This document shows, in pieces, positions 9,001 to 16,965 of a stretch of DNA of 52,746 nt. The notes beneath the pieces were generated by a model that had not been told where the DNA came from, ran no database searches, and saw only the letters and a program-made list of their open reading frames with translations. Each line of letters opens with the position of its first letter. Position 1 is the stretch's first letter. Source of the stretch: SCGC-AAA471-B05 sp032249055 (GTDB lineage Archaea; Thermoproteota; Thermoprotei; Gearchaeales; Gearchaeaceae); assembly GCA_032249055.1 (NCBI GenBank), contig JAVVGP010000001.1, forward strand, positions 1-52,746. Direction: 5' to 3'. The position numbers and the translations under genes were made by a program.

Positions 9001-9404
9001 ATCAAAAGCTACATCACATGGTTAGCGATAAAATCCATGCAAGAGCAAGAGGTCCTGTTCAAATACTTACTAGACAACCTACAGAAGGTAGAGCAAGAGA
9101 AGGAGGACTACGTTTCGGAGAAATGGAAAGGGATTGCTTAATTGCTCACGGGGCATCAAATTCATTAAGGGATAGATTGCTCGAAGCTTCTGATCCAACA
9201 TATATTTATGTCTGTAAGAAATGTAATGCTTTAGCTTACTTTGATTTCAAAAGGAATGTTACGACATGTCATTTCTGCGGCCCACATAATGATATAGTAA
9301 AAGTTAAAACAGCTTATGCATTTAAGTTACTATTACAAGAATTAATGAGTATGTGTATTATGCCACGTATAATAGTAGAAGAGGCGATTAAAAAATGGAA
9401 ATAG
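6015..9404 (+). CDS. rpoB: DNA-directed RNA polymerase subunit B (unsplit Rpo2)
   Basis: The 1129-residue subunit is in one piece, unlike the split B'/B'' of many Euryarchaeota. Visible family motifs include GGYFIINGSERVIVAQED, the RRCVSPLSRTQPHFEARDLH fork region, GRICPIETPEGPNCGL, GDKFASRHGQKG with the catalytic-side residues, and GGLRFGEMERDCLIAHGA near the end. A zinc ribbon is formed by Cys1067, Cys1070, Cys1085 and Cys1088. Length is normal for Thermoproteota. It overlaps rpoH (4 bp) and rpoA' (10 bp), consistent with coupled translation. Confidence 0.98.
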   Translation: MSTEITREDLWVLVESFIKEKGLARLHLDSYNDFIRKGLQQIVDENKIIQIMIKTTTGQREAVEGSYIVLGKITVEEPKIREAKGFEIKLTPAECRLRGLTYAAPLMLEMELVLDNVNRQKGKFLIGYLPVMVKSDICYYSKLSKEELIALGEDPEDPGGYFIINGSERVIVAQEDLAENRIIVTAAQKGSSATHVAKVISATPGQRVPTLVERRRDGSLYVSFAAIPAKIPLVIMLRALGLVSDSEIIEAVSTKPEIVNELYVSLFQAEKIRNQDEALEYIGNRIAHGRPLEKRKEAAENVLDKNFLPHIGTTKDKRLAKAQFLAQMARKVIEAYLGLVPLDDKDHYKNKRLKLAGDLLAILFRSVFKQFIRDLQYQIEKTLSKTREKSAFTDLSNLIRSDIITEKILYALATGNWIGGKTGVSQLLDRTNYLSTLSHLRRCVSPLSRTQPHFEARDLHFTQWGRICPIETPEGPNCGLVKNLALLARISVGGHAERVKEILKSKLGLLPPTEKGEDLTPVYVDGELVGKHKNPEQLVNNLRKLRRKKSPFSEAELSFEVNVVLYKKPAGSEVYINTDGGRVLRPLLIVENGKLKLTKQHIEMVKRGELSWSDLVGYAIEYLDAEEEENAYISIDINSITKEHNYAEFPAATLFGVVASIIPYAEHNHSPRNTFEAAMGKQALGLPVSNIHRTAYTRLHLLYYPQIPLVYTKPLKLIGLEKRPTGQNMVVAVLSYTGYNIQDAVIISKSAVDRGLARSLFMRLYEAEEHRYAGGESDRIEIPQPGVRGYYSHEFYAKLEDDGIILPEVEVKGGDVLIGKTSPPRFAEEFKEFGPAARRDTSVTLRHEEKGVVDTVLLSNTIEGNVLVRVRVRDERIPEIGDKFASRHGQKGVIGILLNQEDMPFTESGIVPDLIINPHAIPSRMTIGQLLETIAGKYAALKAEQVDGTPFESVKEDFIRKELERYGFKSTGKEVMYNGLTGEKMIAEVFIGIVYYQKLHHMVSDKIHARARGPVQILTRQPTEGRAREGGLRFGEMERDCLIAHGASNSLRDRLLEASDPTYIYVCKKCNALAYFDFKRNVTTCHFCGPHNDIVKVKTAYAFKLLLQELMSMCIMPRIIVEEAIKKWK

Positions 9405-11998
9405 AAGAATATATCATTAGTGGTATCAAATTTGGAATACTTTCACAAGAACAAATTAGGAAATTGTCAGTTGTAACTATCACTGTACCTGACACTTATG
9501 ATGAAGAGTGGACGCCTATATCCTTTGGACTTATGGATAAAAAATTAGGCACATTAGAGCCAGGTCAAAGTTGCGATACTTGTGGTGGTAAAATAGATCA
9601 ATGCCCAGGACATTTTGGTAGAATAGATTTAGCAAGACCAGTCATTCATATCGGCTTTATTAAGTATATTTTAAATTCCTTACAAGCCACATGTGCTAAT
9701 TGTAATAGATTGCTATTAGAGGACACAAAAATTGAAAAGTATAAAAAATTACTAGAGAAGTTTAAGCAAAAGAACCTTACTTTATTAGCAAACTTAGTAA
9801 TTAATTTAGTAATAAAACGGGCTTCTCAAATTGAAACCTGTCCTCATTGCAAATCTGCTCAGCCTAAAATAAGATTTGAAAGGCCTTATTATTTTTACGA
9901 AGAAAGAGAGAAAATACCTAAACCATTGACACCCTTTGATATATATGAAAGATTAAGGAAAATTAATGATGATGAAGCTAGACTATTAGGCTTTGATCCA
10001 CCTTATTCAAGACCTGAATCAACCATTTTGTTCTCTTTACCTGTTCCTCCAATAATTATTAGACCATCAATTACTTTGGAAACAGGTGAAAGATCTGAAG
10101 ATGATCTTACACATAAGCTTGGAGATATTGTAAGAACAAATGAAAAATTAAAACAAAGTATAGACTCAGCTTCTCCACAGCTAATAATAGATGAACATTG
10201 GAATCTTTTACAATTCCATGTAGCAACATATTTTGATAACGAATTGGCAGGCGCATCGCCATCTATTCATAGATCGGGTAGACCATTAAAAACTTTAGCC
10301 CAAAGATTAAAGGGTAAAGAGGGAAGATTTAGAGGCCATCTTTCAGGTAAAAGAGTAGACTTTTCTGCAAGAACCGTTATTTCACCGGATCCATATATAA
10401 GTATTGATGAAGTAGGTGTACCATATGAAGTTGCTAAGAGGTTAACAATTCCTGTAAAAGTTACAAGCTGGAATTTAAAGGAATTGCAAACTTATGTAAT
10501 AAACGGTCCTGATGTACACCCAGGTGCAAATTATGTTATAACTCCAGAAGGACGTCAAATTGATTTACGTTTCGTGAAGGATAGATATCAATTAGCACAA
10601 CAGCTTACTGTAAATTATATTGTTGAGAGACATTTAAAGGACGGAGATCTTGTTATATTCAATAGACAGCCTTCACTTCATAGAATGTCAATGATGGCTC
10701 ACAAAGTTAAAGTGCTTCCATATAAAACATTTAGAATTCATCCTTTAGTTTGTCCACCTTATAATGCTGATTTTGATGGTGATGAAATGAACTTATTTGT
10801 TCCTCAAGATGAAGAATCAAGGAGTGAATTAGAAGTAATAATGAAGGTAGAAAAGCAAATGGTAACACCTAGATATGGCGGTATGATAATAGGTGCTTTA
10901 CATGATTATATTACAGCAGCCTACTTATTAACAAGCAGGCAAACAAAATTAAATAAATTCTTAACAGCCTCAATACTTGCTTATGCGGAATATAAAGGAA
11001 AATTAGAAAAAGAAGAATATTCAGGAAAGGAAATATTCGAATTTTTCTTACCAGAGATAAATTATGAAGGAAAATGTTTAGCAGCTTTTAGTGAGGAGGA
11101 TAAATATTTGGTTATAAAAAAAGGTAAAATATTGAAAGGTGTTATTGACCATAATGCTATTGGGGATCAAAAAGCCAAGACGCTATTACATAAAATATTC
11201 TTAAAGTATGGACCTGAGAAAACTAAAGATTTCTTAAATAAATTAGGTTGGGCATTAGTATTTTACTTAGACCATTATGGTTTTACAATAGGTCTCGACG
11301 AAGAAGATCTGCCTAAAAAAGCATATAAAGAAATAGAAAAAATAATTGATAAGCATGTTGAAAAAGTTAATGAATATATAGAGCTATACAGGAAAGGAAA
11401 ATTGGAAAGAGAACCTGGTTCTACTTTGGAAGATACTTTAGAACAAAAAATAATAGACGAATTAAATTTAGCTAGAGATGAGGCAGGAAGATTTGCAGAA
11501 AAATATTTCTCTAAAGACAACTCTATTTTAATTACTGCTAAAACAGGAGCAAGAGGTAAAATGTTAAATCTTATTCATATGTCTGTTTGTATCGGGCAAC
11601 AAACATTAAGGGGTAAAAGAATGTCAAGAGGATATGAAGGAAGAATTTTACCTCATTTCAAAAAAGGAGATTTAGGAGCTTTTGCAAGAGGTTTTATAAA
11701 AAGTAATTATAAAATTGGTCTATCTCCAATAGAATTTTTTATCCATGCAGTTTCTGGCAGAGAAGGTTTGGTGGATACCGCAGTAAGAACTTCTCAAAGT
11801 GGATACATGCAACGAAGATTGATCAATGCATTATTAGATGTTTATGTAGATTATGACGGGACTGTTAAAGATGCTGAAGGAAATATAATCCAATTTATAT
11901 ATGGAGAAGACGGTATTGATCCTGCCATGAGCGTTTGGCATGATCCAATTGATGTAAGTGATATAGTAAAAGAAGTTGTGGAAGATGAAACTATCTAA
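9395..11998 (+). CDS. rpoA1: DNA-directed RNA polymerase subunit A' (Rpo1N)
   Basis: The 867-residue A' subunit carries the clamp and most of the active centre. Zinc ligands Cys60, Cys63, Cys70 and His73 form the first site, with a second Cys-x2-Cys pair set around CANC and CPHC. The catalytic magnesium loop NADFDGD places Asp459, Asp461 and Asp463. The HLSGKRVDFSARTVISPDP switch region and SVCIGQQ(T)LRGKRM are also seen. The C terminus ends after the bridge helix, where A'' takes over. It overlaps rpoA'' by 14 bp when the ATG at 11985 is used. Confidence 0.98.
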   Translation: MEIEEYIISGIKFGILSQEQIRKLSVVTITVPDTYDEEWTPISFGLMDKKLGTLEPGQSCDTCGGKIDQCPGHFGRIDLARPVIHIGFIKYILNSLQATCANCNRLLLEDTKIEKYKKLLEKFKQKNLTLLANLVINLVIKRASQIETCPHCKSAQPKIRFERPYYFYEEREKIPKPLTPFDIYERLRKINDDEARLLGFDPPYSRPESTILFSLPVPPIIIRPSITLETGERSEDDLTHKLGDIVRTNEKLKQSIDSASPQLIIDEHWNLLQFHVATYFDNELAGASPSIHRSGRPLKTLAQRLKGKEGRFRGHLSGKRVDFSARTVISPDPYISIDEVGVPYEVAKRLTIPVKVTSWNLKELQTYVINGPDVHPGANYVITPEGRQIDLRFVKDRYQLAQQLTVNYIVERHLKDGDLVIFNRQPSLHRMSMMAHKVKVLPYKTFRIHPLVCPPYNADFDGDEMNLFVPQDEESRSELEVIMKVEKQMVTPRYGGMIIGALHDYITAAYLLTSRQTKLNKFLTASILAYAEYKGKLEKEEYSGKEIFEFFLPEINYEGKCLAAFSEEDKYLVIKKGKILKGVIDHNAIGDQKAKTLLHKIFLKYGPEKTKDFLNKLGWALVFYLDHYGFTIGLDEEDLPKKAYKEIEKIIDKHVEKVNEYIELYRKGKLEREPGSTLEDTLEQKIIDELNLARDEAGRFAEKYFSKDNSILITAKTGARGKMLNLIHMSVCIGQQTLRGKRMSRGYEGRILPHFKKGDLGAFARGFIKSNYKIGLSPIEFFIHAVSGREGLVDTAVRTSQSGYMQRRLINALLDVYVDYDGTVKDAEGNIIQFIYGEDGIDPAMSVWHDPIDVSDIVKEVVEDETI

Positions 11999-13193
11999 AT
12001 ACTATATTAAAAAATTAAGAAACGAAGGTATTTCTGAGTATGTTATAGAAAAACTTAAAGAGGAATTAAAGAAATACAAAAAGCTTAGAAATAAAGTAGT
12101 AAGAAGAATAATTAAAAAAGTAATAGAAAGTTATAATAAAGCGCAAATTCATCCTGGAGAAAATATAGGTGTCGTAACCGCCCAAAGTATAGGAGAACCA
12201 GGTACGCAAATGACTTTACGTACATTTCACTTCGTTGGTGTTAAAGAATTAAATGTAACTTTAGGTTTGCCTCGTTTAATTGAAATTTTTGATGCAAGAA
12301 AGAAACCTTCCACACCTATTATGCGAATTCCTCTAAAAAAGCCTTATTGCCAAAGCTTTGACAAAGCATATGAAATAGCAAAGAAAATAGAAGAATTATT
12401 TGTAGGTGATCTTATAGAAAAATATGACTCAGACATTTTAGAATCAACTATTACACTTTACTTGAATCCCAACATATTAAAAGAAAGAAATATTTCTTTT
12501 GATATGGTAATTAAAGCTATTAATCAAATTAAGGGCATAGATATCCGTTCATCTAAAAAATCAAATATAATTATAGTCAAAGCTAAAAAACCATTAAACA
12601 TATCACAATTATATAAATTAAGAGAAAAAATACTAAAAATAAGATTAAAAGGTATACCTAAAATAAGAAGAACGATGGTCAGAAAAATTATGCATGAAGA
12701 TGGCACAGAAGAATATATAATAGAAGCAGAAGGTTCAAACTTAAAAGAGATCTTAACTATAGATGAAGTAGATAAGAGGAGGGTTTATACTAATGATATT
12801 TTTGAAGTTTATAATGTATTAGGAATAGAAGCAGCCAGAAATCTAATTATAAAAGAATCAATGAAATTACTCGAAGAACAAGGTCTAGATGTAAATGTTA
12901 AACACATAATGCTTTTAGCTGATATGATGACAAGAACTGGTAAAATAAGACAAATAGGTAGACATGGAGTTGTGGGTATTAAGAGTAGCCCACTTGCAAA
13001 AGCAGCTTTTGAAATAACTACTAAACATTTATTTGAAGCTGCAGCTCATGGGGATTATGAAAATCTTAAAGGGATAGCTGAAAACATAATCGTTGGTCAA
13101 TATATTCCTACAGGTACTTCCATAATAAAAACTTATTTAGATATAGATAAATATCTTAATTTAATAGGAGTAGAAAAACATGGTGGATCTTGA
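11985..13193 (+). CDS. rpoA2: DNA-directed RNA polymerase subunit A'' (Rpo1C)
   Basis: I choose ATG 11985, giving 402 residues; a TTG nine bases upstream is possible but unnecessary. The trigger-loop segment VTAQSIGEPGTQMTLRTFH is at residues 64-82, preceded by HPGENIG. The cleft and jaw follow, with RQIGRHGVVG and the terminal SPLAKAAFEITTKHLFEAA segment that contacts the active centre. Length is near the usual ~390. It overlaps both rpoA' and L30e, so the whole polymerase block appears translationally coupled. Confidence 0.97.
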   Translation: MKLSKYYIKKLRNEGISEYVIEKLKEELKKYKKLRNKVVRRIIKKVIESYNKAQIHPGENIGVVTAQSIGEPGTQMTLRTFHFVGVKELNVTLGLPRLIEIFDARKKPSTPIMRIPLKKPYCQSFDKAYEIAKKIEELFVGDLIEKYDSDILESTITLYLNPNILKERNISFDMVIKAINQIKGIDIRSSKKSNIIIVKAKKPLNISQLYKLREKILKIRLKGIPKIRRTMVRKIMHEDGTEEYIIEAEGSNLKEILTIDEVDKRRVYTNDIFEVYNVLGIEAARNLIIKESMKLLEEQGLDVNVKHIMLLADMMTRTGKIRQIGRHGVVGIKSSPLAKAAFEITTKHLFEAAAHGDYENLKGIAENIIVGQYIPTGTSIIKTYLDIDKYLNLIGVEKHGGS

Positions 13194-13482
13194 AAAAGAA
13201 TTAAAGTTATTATTAAAAACAGGAAAATGTAATTATGGTTACAAAGAAGTATTAGAGGCTCTATATCATAAAAAAGTGTTAGGAATAATATTAGCTTCTA
13301 AAATACCTAAGGAAATATATTCAAAAATTCTTTATTATGCTAAGTTAGCTGAAGTGCCTGTATATATTTTTAATGGTAGCAGCATGGAATTGGGTAATTT
13401 GTGCGGTAAAAAGTTTCCAATAACTTCAATCGCTATAATTTCTCCTGGTGAATCTAATATTTTAGAATTATTTAAGACATAA
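13180..13482 (+). CDS. rpl30e: Ribosomal protein L30e
   Basis: This 100-residue L7Ae-fold protein binds 23S rRNA. It shows TGKCNYGYKEVLEALYHKK, then LASKIP, a conserved surface segment with YAKLAEVPVYIF and ELGNLCGKKFPI. Location between rpoA'' and nusA is the classic archaeal order. It starts inside the last codons of rpoA'' (14-bp overlap) and is followed after 3 bp by nusA. Confidence 0.95.
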   Translation: MVDLEKELKLLLKTGKCNYGYKEVLEALYHKKVLGIILASKIPKEIYSKILYYAKLAEVPVYIFNGSSMELGNLCGKKFPITSIAIISPGESNILELFKT

Positions 13483-13485
13483 AAT

Positions 13486-13923
13486 ATGAAAGAGGGAATC
13501 AATTTATCTAACACTGAATTAGAGTTTTTAAATATTTTTGAATTAACAACTTCAGTTAAAGTTAAAGATTGTATAATTGATGATAATTTTAACAGAGTAA
13601 TCTTTTTAGTTGAACCGAAGTATGTTGGTCTTGCAATAGGTAAGAATGGAGAAAATGTGCAATTGTTAAAGAAAATAATTAAAAGGGATGTTGAAATAGT
13701 TCCATATTATGAAGATCCTGTAGAATTAATAAAAAGTTGTTTCTCACCTTTTGAAATCAATGATGTAAAAATTATAACCAATTCCAAAGGAGATAAGTAT
13801 GCATTAGTTTACGTTAACCCTGAGATCAAAGCTAAAGTAATAGGATATAAAGGAAAAAATGTCGGAAAAGCCCGAATAATATCAAAAAGATATTTTGAAA
13901 TAAGTAATGTTATTGTTGTTTAA
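13486..13923 (+). CDS. nusA: NusA-family transcription factor (two KH domains)
   Basis: The 145-residue archaeal NusA consists only of two tandem KH RNA-binding domains, lacking the N-terminal and S1 domains of bacterial NusA. GxxG loops are GKNG (residues 52-55) and GYKG (120-123). It is placed between L30e and S12, its standard archaeal position, and likely binds RNA in elongation or termination. Function in archaea is known mostly by inference. Confidence 0.93.
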   Translation: MKEGINLSNTELEFLNIFELTTSVKVKDCIIDDNFNRVIFLVEPKYVGLAIGKNGENVQLLKKIIKRDVEIVPYYEDPVELIKSCFSPFEINDVKIITNSKGDKYALVYVNPEIKAKVIGYKGKNVGKARIISKRYFEISNVIVV

Positions 13924-13933
13924 ATTTAAAAAT
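13921..13933 (+). promoter_or_regulatory. TATA-like element before S12
   Basis: The sequence TAAATTTAAAAAT begins at the nusA stop codon and is centred about 29 bp before the S12 ATG at 13957. That is the spacing expected for a leaderless archaeal mRNA. It suggests an internal promoter separating the polymerase block from the S12-S7 pair. Confidence 0.45.
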
Positions 13934-13956
13934 ATTAACCTTATATTATCTTTACT

Positions 13957-14397
13957 ATGGGCAAAAAATCTCCATTAGGTTTATTTGCTGCAAGGAAATT
14001 AAGAAAGAAAAGGCAAAAATTTAGGTGGAGTAAACTAAAATACAAAAGAAGAATGTTAAGGTTAAAAGAAAAGTATGATCCTTTAGAAGGAGCTCCACAA
14101 GCAAGAGGTATAGTTATTGAAAAAGTAGGAATAGAATCAAGACAGCCAAATTCGGCTGTAAGAAAATGTGTAAGAGTACAACTTGTAAAAAATGGAAAAC
14201 AAATAACTGCTTTTGTACCTAAGGATGGAGCTTTGAATATAATTAGTGAACATGATGAGGTTATTGTAGAGGGTATTGGAGGCCCTCAAGGAAGAGCTTA
14301 CGGTGACTTACCTGGTGTAAGATGGAAAGTGGTAAAAGTAAATGGTGTTGCGTTAAGCGAAATTTTAAAGGGTAAAAAACAAAAACCACAAAGATAA
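13957..14397 (+). CDS. rps12: Ribosomal protein S12 (uS12)
   Basis: This 146-residue decoding-centre protein has the universal PNSAVRKCVRVQL motif, an EGIGGPQGRAYGDLPGVRWKV segment and an archaeal basic N-terminal extension (RKLRKKRQKFRW). Length is typical for archaea. It is followed two bases later by S7 in the conserved streptomycin-operon order S12-S7-EF-1A-S10. Confidence 0.98.
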   Translation: MGKKSPLGLFAARKLRKKRQKFRWSKLKYKRRMLRLKEKYDPLEGAPQARGIVIEKVGIESRQPNSAVRKCVRVQLVKNGKQITAFVPKDGALNIISEHDEVIVEGIGGPQGRAYGDLPGVRWKVVKVNGVALSEILKGKKQKPQR

Positions 14398-14399
14398 AA

Positions 14400-14978
14400 A
14401 TGGTATTAGCTCAAAGAGAAATTTTAGTATTTAATAAATGGAGTACTAAGGATGTAAAAGTTAATGATATTAGTTTAGTAAGATATATTAATTTGACTGC
14501 TTTGCATGCACCTACTACAAGTGGAATATACGCAAATAAAAGATTTGGTAAGTCTAATATGCCTATCTATGAAAGGTTAGCAAATCATTTAATGAAAAAA
14601 GGTAGAAATCAAGGTAAAAAGCTCAAAGCCTTAAATATTGTCAGAAAAGCTTTTACTATAATTGAATTAAAGACAAAAATGAATCCAATACAAGTATTAG
14701 TTAATGCAATAGAAAATGCTGCTCCAAGAGAAGCAACAACAAGAATATTGCTTGGAGGTATTGTATACCATGTTGCTGTTGATGTAGCTCCACAAAGAAG
14801 AGTAGATTTAGCTTTAAGATGGATTTGTGAAGGAGCACGCTTAGCTTCATTTAATAATCCAAAACCCATAGAAGAAAGTTTAGCTGATGAAATAATATTA
14901 GCTGCAAAAAATAGTCCTGAATCTTATGCTATAAAGAAAAAAGAAGAAGTGGAGAGAATAGCACTATCATCGAGATGA
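14400..14978 (+). CDS. rps7: Ribosomal protein S7 (uS7)
   Basis: This 192-residue 30S head protein shows ERLANHLMKKGRNQGKKLKA, the NPIQVLVNAIENAAPRE segment and the C-terminal RWICEGARLASFNNP and SYAIKKKEEVERIALSSR motif. Length is normal for archaea. It lies 2 bp after S12 and is separated by 47 bp, including a strong TATA-like box, from EF-1A. Confidence 0.97.
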   Translation: MVLAQREILVFNKWSTKDVKVNDISLVRYINLTALHAPTTSGIYANKRFGKSNMPIYERLANHLMKKGRNQGKKLKALNIVRKAFTIIELKTKMNPIQVLVNAIENAAPREATTRILLGGIVYHVAVDVAPQRRVDLALRWICEGARLASFNNPKPIEESLADEIILAAKNSPESYAIKKKEEVERIALSSR

Positions 14979-14984
14979 TTAAAA

Positions 14985-14997
14985 ATATTTATAAATC
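14985..14997 (+). promoter_or_regulatory. TATA box of the EF-1A gene
   Basis: TATTTATAAATC is centred about 33 bp before the ATG at 15026, which predicts a start site a few bases before the ATG and a very short leader. This is one of the clearest promoter-like elements in the window, fitting a highly expressed gene. Confidence 0.55.
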
Positions 14998-15025
14998 TGA
15001 AAACATAATATTTTTCTAAGTTCCA

Positions 15026-16327
15026 ATGTCAGAAAAGAAACCGCACCTTAATTTAATAGTGGCAGGACATGTTGATCATGGTAAAAGTACTACTACAGGT
15101 CATCTTTTATATGAACTAGGTGTAGTAGATCCAAAAAAATTAAAAGAAATTGAAGAAGAAGCAAAGAAAAGAGGAAAAGAGTTTGCAAAATATGCATGGA
15201 TACTTGATACATATAAAGAGGAAAGAGAAAGGGATATGACAATCGATTTAACTTTCTTAAAATTTGAGACTAAAAAGTACTTTTTCACAATAATTGACGC
15301 ACCAGGACACAGAGATTTTGTTAAAAATATGGTTACGGGAGCCTCTCAAGCAGATGCAGCAATATTGGTTGTTTCAGCTAAAAAAGGAGAATATGAAGCA
15401 GGCATAGGAGCTACTGGACAAACAAGGGAGCATGCTTTCTTACTAAGAACAATGGGTGTTAATCAATTAGTTGTTGCAATTAATAAAATGGATGATCCTT
15501 CAGTAAATTACAGCAAAGAAAGATATGAAGAAGTAAAAAAAGGAGTTTTAGATTTGCTAAAGCAATTAGGTTATCCTGTTGATAAAATTAGAGTTGTTCC
15601 AATATCTGCTTGGTATGGTGATAATTTAATAGAGAGAAGTAAAAATATGCCATGGTATACAGGTCCTACTTTGGTTGAAGCTTTAGATGAATTTGTAATT
15701 CCTCCAAGACCTGTAGATAAACCTTTAAGAATTCCTATAGAAGCTGTTTATTCAATAACAGGAGTTGGTACAGTTCCTGTAGGTAAAGTTGAAAGTGGCA
15801 GATTAAGAGTTGGAGATACTGTTGTTATCATGCCTTCAGGTAAGAAAGGTGAAGTTAGATCAATAGAAACTCATCATACACCAATTCAAGAAGCATTGCC
15901 TGGTGATAATATAGGCTTTAACGTTAAAGGAATAGCCAAAGAAGAGATAAGAAGAGGAGATGTTGTAGGTCATCCTAATAATCCTCCTACAGTAGTTAGT
16001 TCCTTTATAGCAAGAATTTTTGTAATTTACCACCCAACATCCATTGCAGTAGGTTATACTCCTGTAATGCATATTCATACAGCTACGGTAGCTACAAAAT
16101 TCGAAGAAATACAAAAGAAACTGGATATAAGAACTGGTGCAACAATAGAGGTTAATCCTAAATTTATAAAACAAGGAGAAGCTGCAATAGTTAAATTAAG
16201 ACCTATTAGACCGGTAATTGTTGAAAAATATTCAGAATTTCCAGCATTGGGAAGATTTGCAATACGTGACATGGGAAGAACAATAGCTGCAGGTGTAGTA
16301 TTGGATGTTGAGCCAGCAAAAATTTAA
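15026..16327 (+). CDS. tuf: Translation elongation factor 1-alpha
   Basis: The 433-residue GTPase brings aminoacyl-tRNA to the ribosome. The P-loop GHVDHGKS is at residues 14-21, the switch II element is DAPGHRDF, and the base-recognition motifs are NKMD and a later SAW segment; barrels 2 and 3 follow. Length matches archaeal EF-1A. It ends one base into the S10 gene (TAATG overlap), so the two are coupled. The window has no EF-2. Confidence 0.98.
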   Translation: MSEKKPHLNLIVAGHVDHGKSTTTGHLLYELGVVDPKKLKEIEEEAKKRGKEFAKYAWILDTYKEERERDMTIDLTFLKFETKKYFFTIIDAPGHRDFVKNMVTGASQADAAILVVSAKKGEYEAGIGATGQTREHAFLLRTMGVNQLVVAINKMDDPSVNYSKERYEEVKKGVLDLLKQLGYPVDKIRVVPISAWYGDNLIERSKNMPWYTGPTLVEALDEFVIPPRPVDKPLRIPIEAVYSITGVGTVPVGKVESGRLRVGDTVVIMPSGKKGEVRSIETHHTPIQEALPGDNIGFNVKGIAKEEIRRGDVVGHPNNPPTVVSSFIARIFVIYHPTSIAVGYTPVMHIHTATVATKFEEIQKKLDIRTGATIEVNPKFIKQGEAAIVKLRPIRPVIVEKYSEFPALGRFAIRDMGRTIAAGVVLDVEPAKI

Positions 16328-16635
16328 TGCCTAGAATAGCAAGAATTTTTTTAACAGCTACAAATGTGGAAGAATTAGAAAGAGTAGCTAAAGAAATAAA
16401 GGAGCTTGCAGATAGCTTAAATGCAAGAGTAGCTGGACCAATACCATTACCAACAAAAAGATTAAGAGTTGTTACTCGAAAAACCCCTTGTGGAGATGGT
16501 ACTCATACTTTTGATCGATGGGAATTAAGAATTCATAAAAGAGTGATTGATGTACTTGCAACAGAATATATGGTAAGACAATTAGCAAGAATTAAATTGC
16601 CTCCTAATGTAAAAATTTCAATAAATATAAGGTAA
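16327..16635 (+). CDS. rps10: Ribosomal protein S10 (uS10)
   Basis: This 102-residue 30S head protein shows RIARIFLTATNVEELERVA, GPIPLPTKRLRVVTRKTPCGDGT and HTFDRWELRIHKRVIDV, the full uS10 signature. It starts on the last base of the EF-1A stop codon. A short inverted repeat (TTAAATT/AATTTAA) about 20 bp downstream, followed by a T-rich stretch, may mark the operon end. Confidence 0.97.
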   Translation: MPRIARIFLTATNVEELERVAKEIKELADSLNARVAGPIPLPTKRLRVVTRKTPCGDGTHTFDRWELRIHKRVIDVLATEYMVRQLARIKLPPNVKISINIR

Positions 16636-16705
16636 ACTTTAACAGTTTTCAATTTAAATTTTTCGAATTTAATTTTTTATTTTCTTATTTATTAATAATA
16701 TATAT

Positions 16706-16729
16706 GCCGGGAAATTAGCCGGGATAAAA
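16706..16729 (+). repeat. Imperfect 12-nt tandem repeat of the tRNA-Ser 5' acceptor strand
   Basis: GCCGGGAAATTA is followed directly by GCCGGGATAAAA. The first copy would lie in the 5' leader of tRNA-Ser(TGA), and the second forms the mature 5' acceptor strand. Both copies can pair with the tRNA 3' end TCCCGGC. The second is preferred because it gives the near-universal U8. Confidence 0.75.
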
Positions 16730-16815
16730 AATCCCGAAAGCCTAGTGGACAAGGCGCAGGCCTTGAGAGCCTGTGGGGATTTTTCCCCGCGTGGGTTCGA
16801 ATCCCACTCCCGGCG
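16718..16815 (+). tRNA. tRNA-Ser (anticodon TGA) with a 13-nt intron between acceptor and D arm
   Basis: Acceptor GCCGGGA/TCCCGGC, anticodon stem CAGGC/GCCTG around CTTGAGA, a long variable arm (GGGGA/TCCCC) and T-arm GTGGG-TTCGAAT-CCCAC match the two other tRNA-Ser genes here. Between U8 and the D stem there are 13 extra bases; removing 16726-16738 leaves GCCGGGA-TA-GCC, equivalent to the intronless serine tRNAs. The discriminator is G and CCA is not encoded. The 5' end is ambiguous because GCCGGGA occurs twice (16706 and 16718). Confidence 0.88.
16726..16738 (+). other. Predicted 13-nt tRNA intron at a non-canonical position
   Basis: Exon CGGG (16720-16723) pairs with intron CCCG (16733-16736), flanked by three-base bulges ATA (16724-16726) and AAA (16737-16739). 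Cutting after the second base of each bulge, the rule of the archaeal splicing endonuclease, removes exactly these 13 bases and restores U8-A9. The outer exon helix is only two G-C pairs, so this would be a relaxed bulge-helix-bulge. Confidence 0.75.
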
Positions 16816-16929
16816 TATAATTAAAATCACATTGATCGTAAAATTAAATAAAATTAGAAGGCTTACTTTAAAGATGGATGTTGATATGGATTAATTTGCT
16901 TCTGCTTTACTATTTTATAAAAAAGAAAA

Positions 16930-16940
16930 AATTTTTAAAC
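16930..16940 (+). promoter_or_regulatory. TATA-like element of speH
   Basis: AATTTTTAAAC is centred about 30 bp before the ATG at 16966, suggesting a leaderless or nearly leaderless transcript. No other feature was recognised between tRNA-Ser and this gene (16816-16965). Confidence 0.5.
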
Positions 16941-16965
16941 TAAAATTAAGAAGTTAAAATATTAA

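Noticed and set aside
15860..16174. Minus-strand ORF of 104 codons opposite EF-1A
   Set aside because: Its Cys-, Tyr- and Ser-rich composition is typical of an antisense frame; EF-1A is certain.
16706..16815. tRNA-Ser beginning at the first GCCGGGA with a 25-nt intron
   Set aside because: It also fits the cutting rule but leaves A instead of U at position 8, unlike both sister tRNA-Ser genes, which have T8. Kept only as an alternative.
16816..16965. C/D-box guide RNA after tRNA-Ser
   Set aside because: GATGG and TTGATAT resemble box fragments but no matching D box at a proper distance was found.
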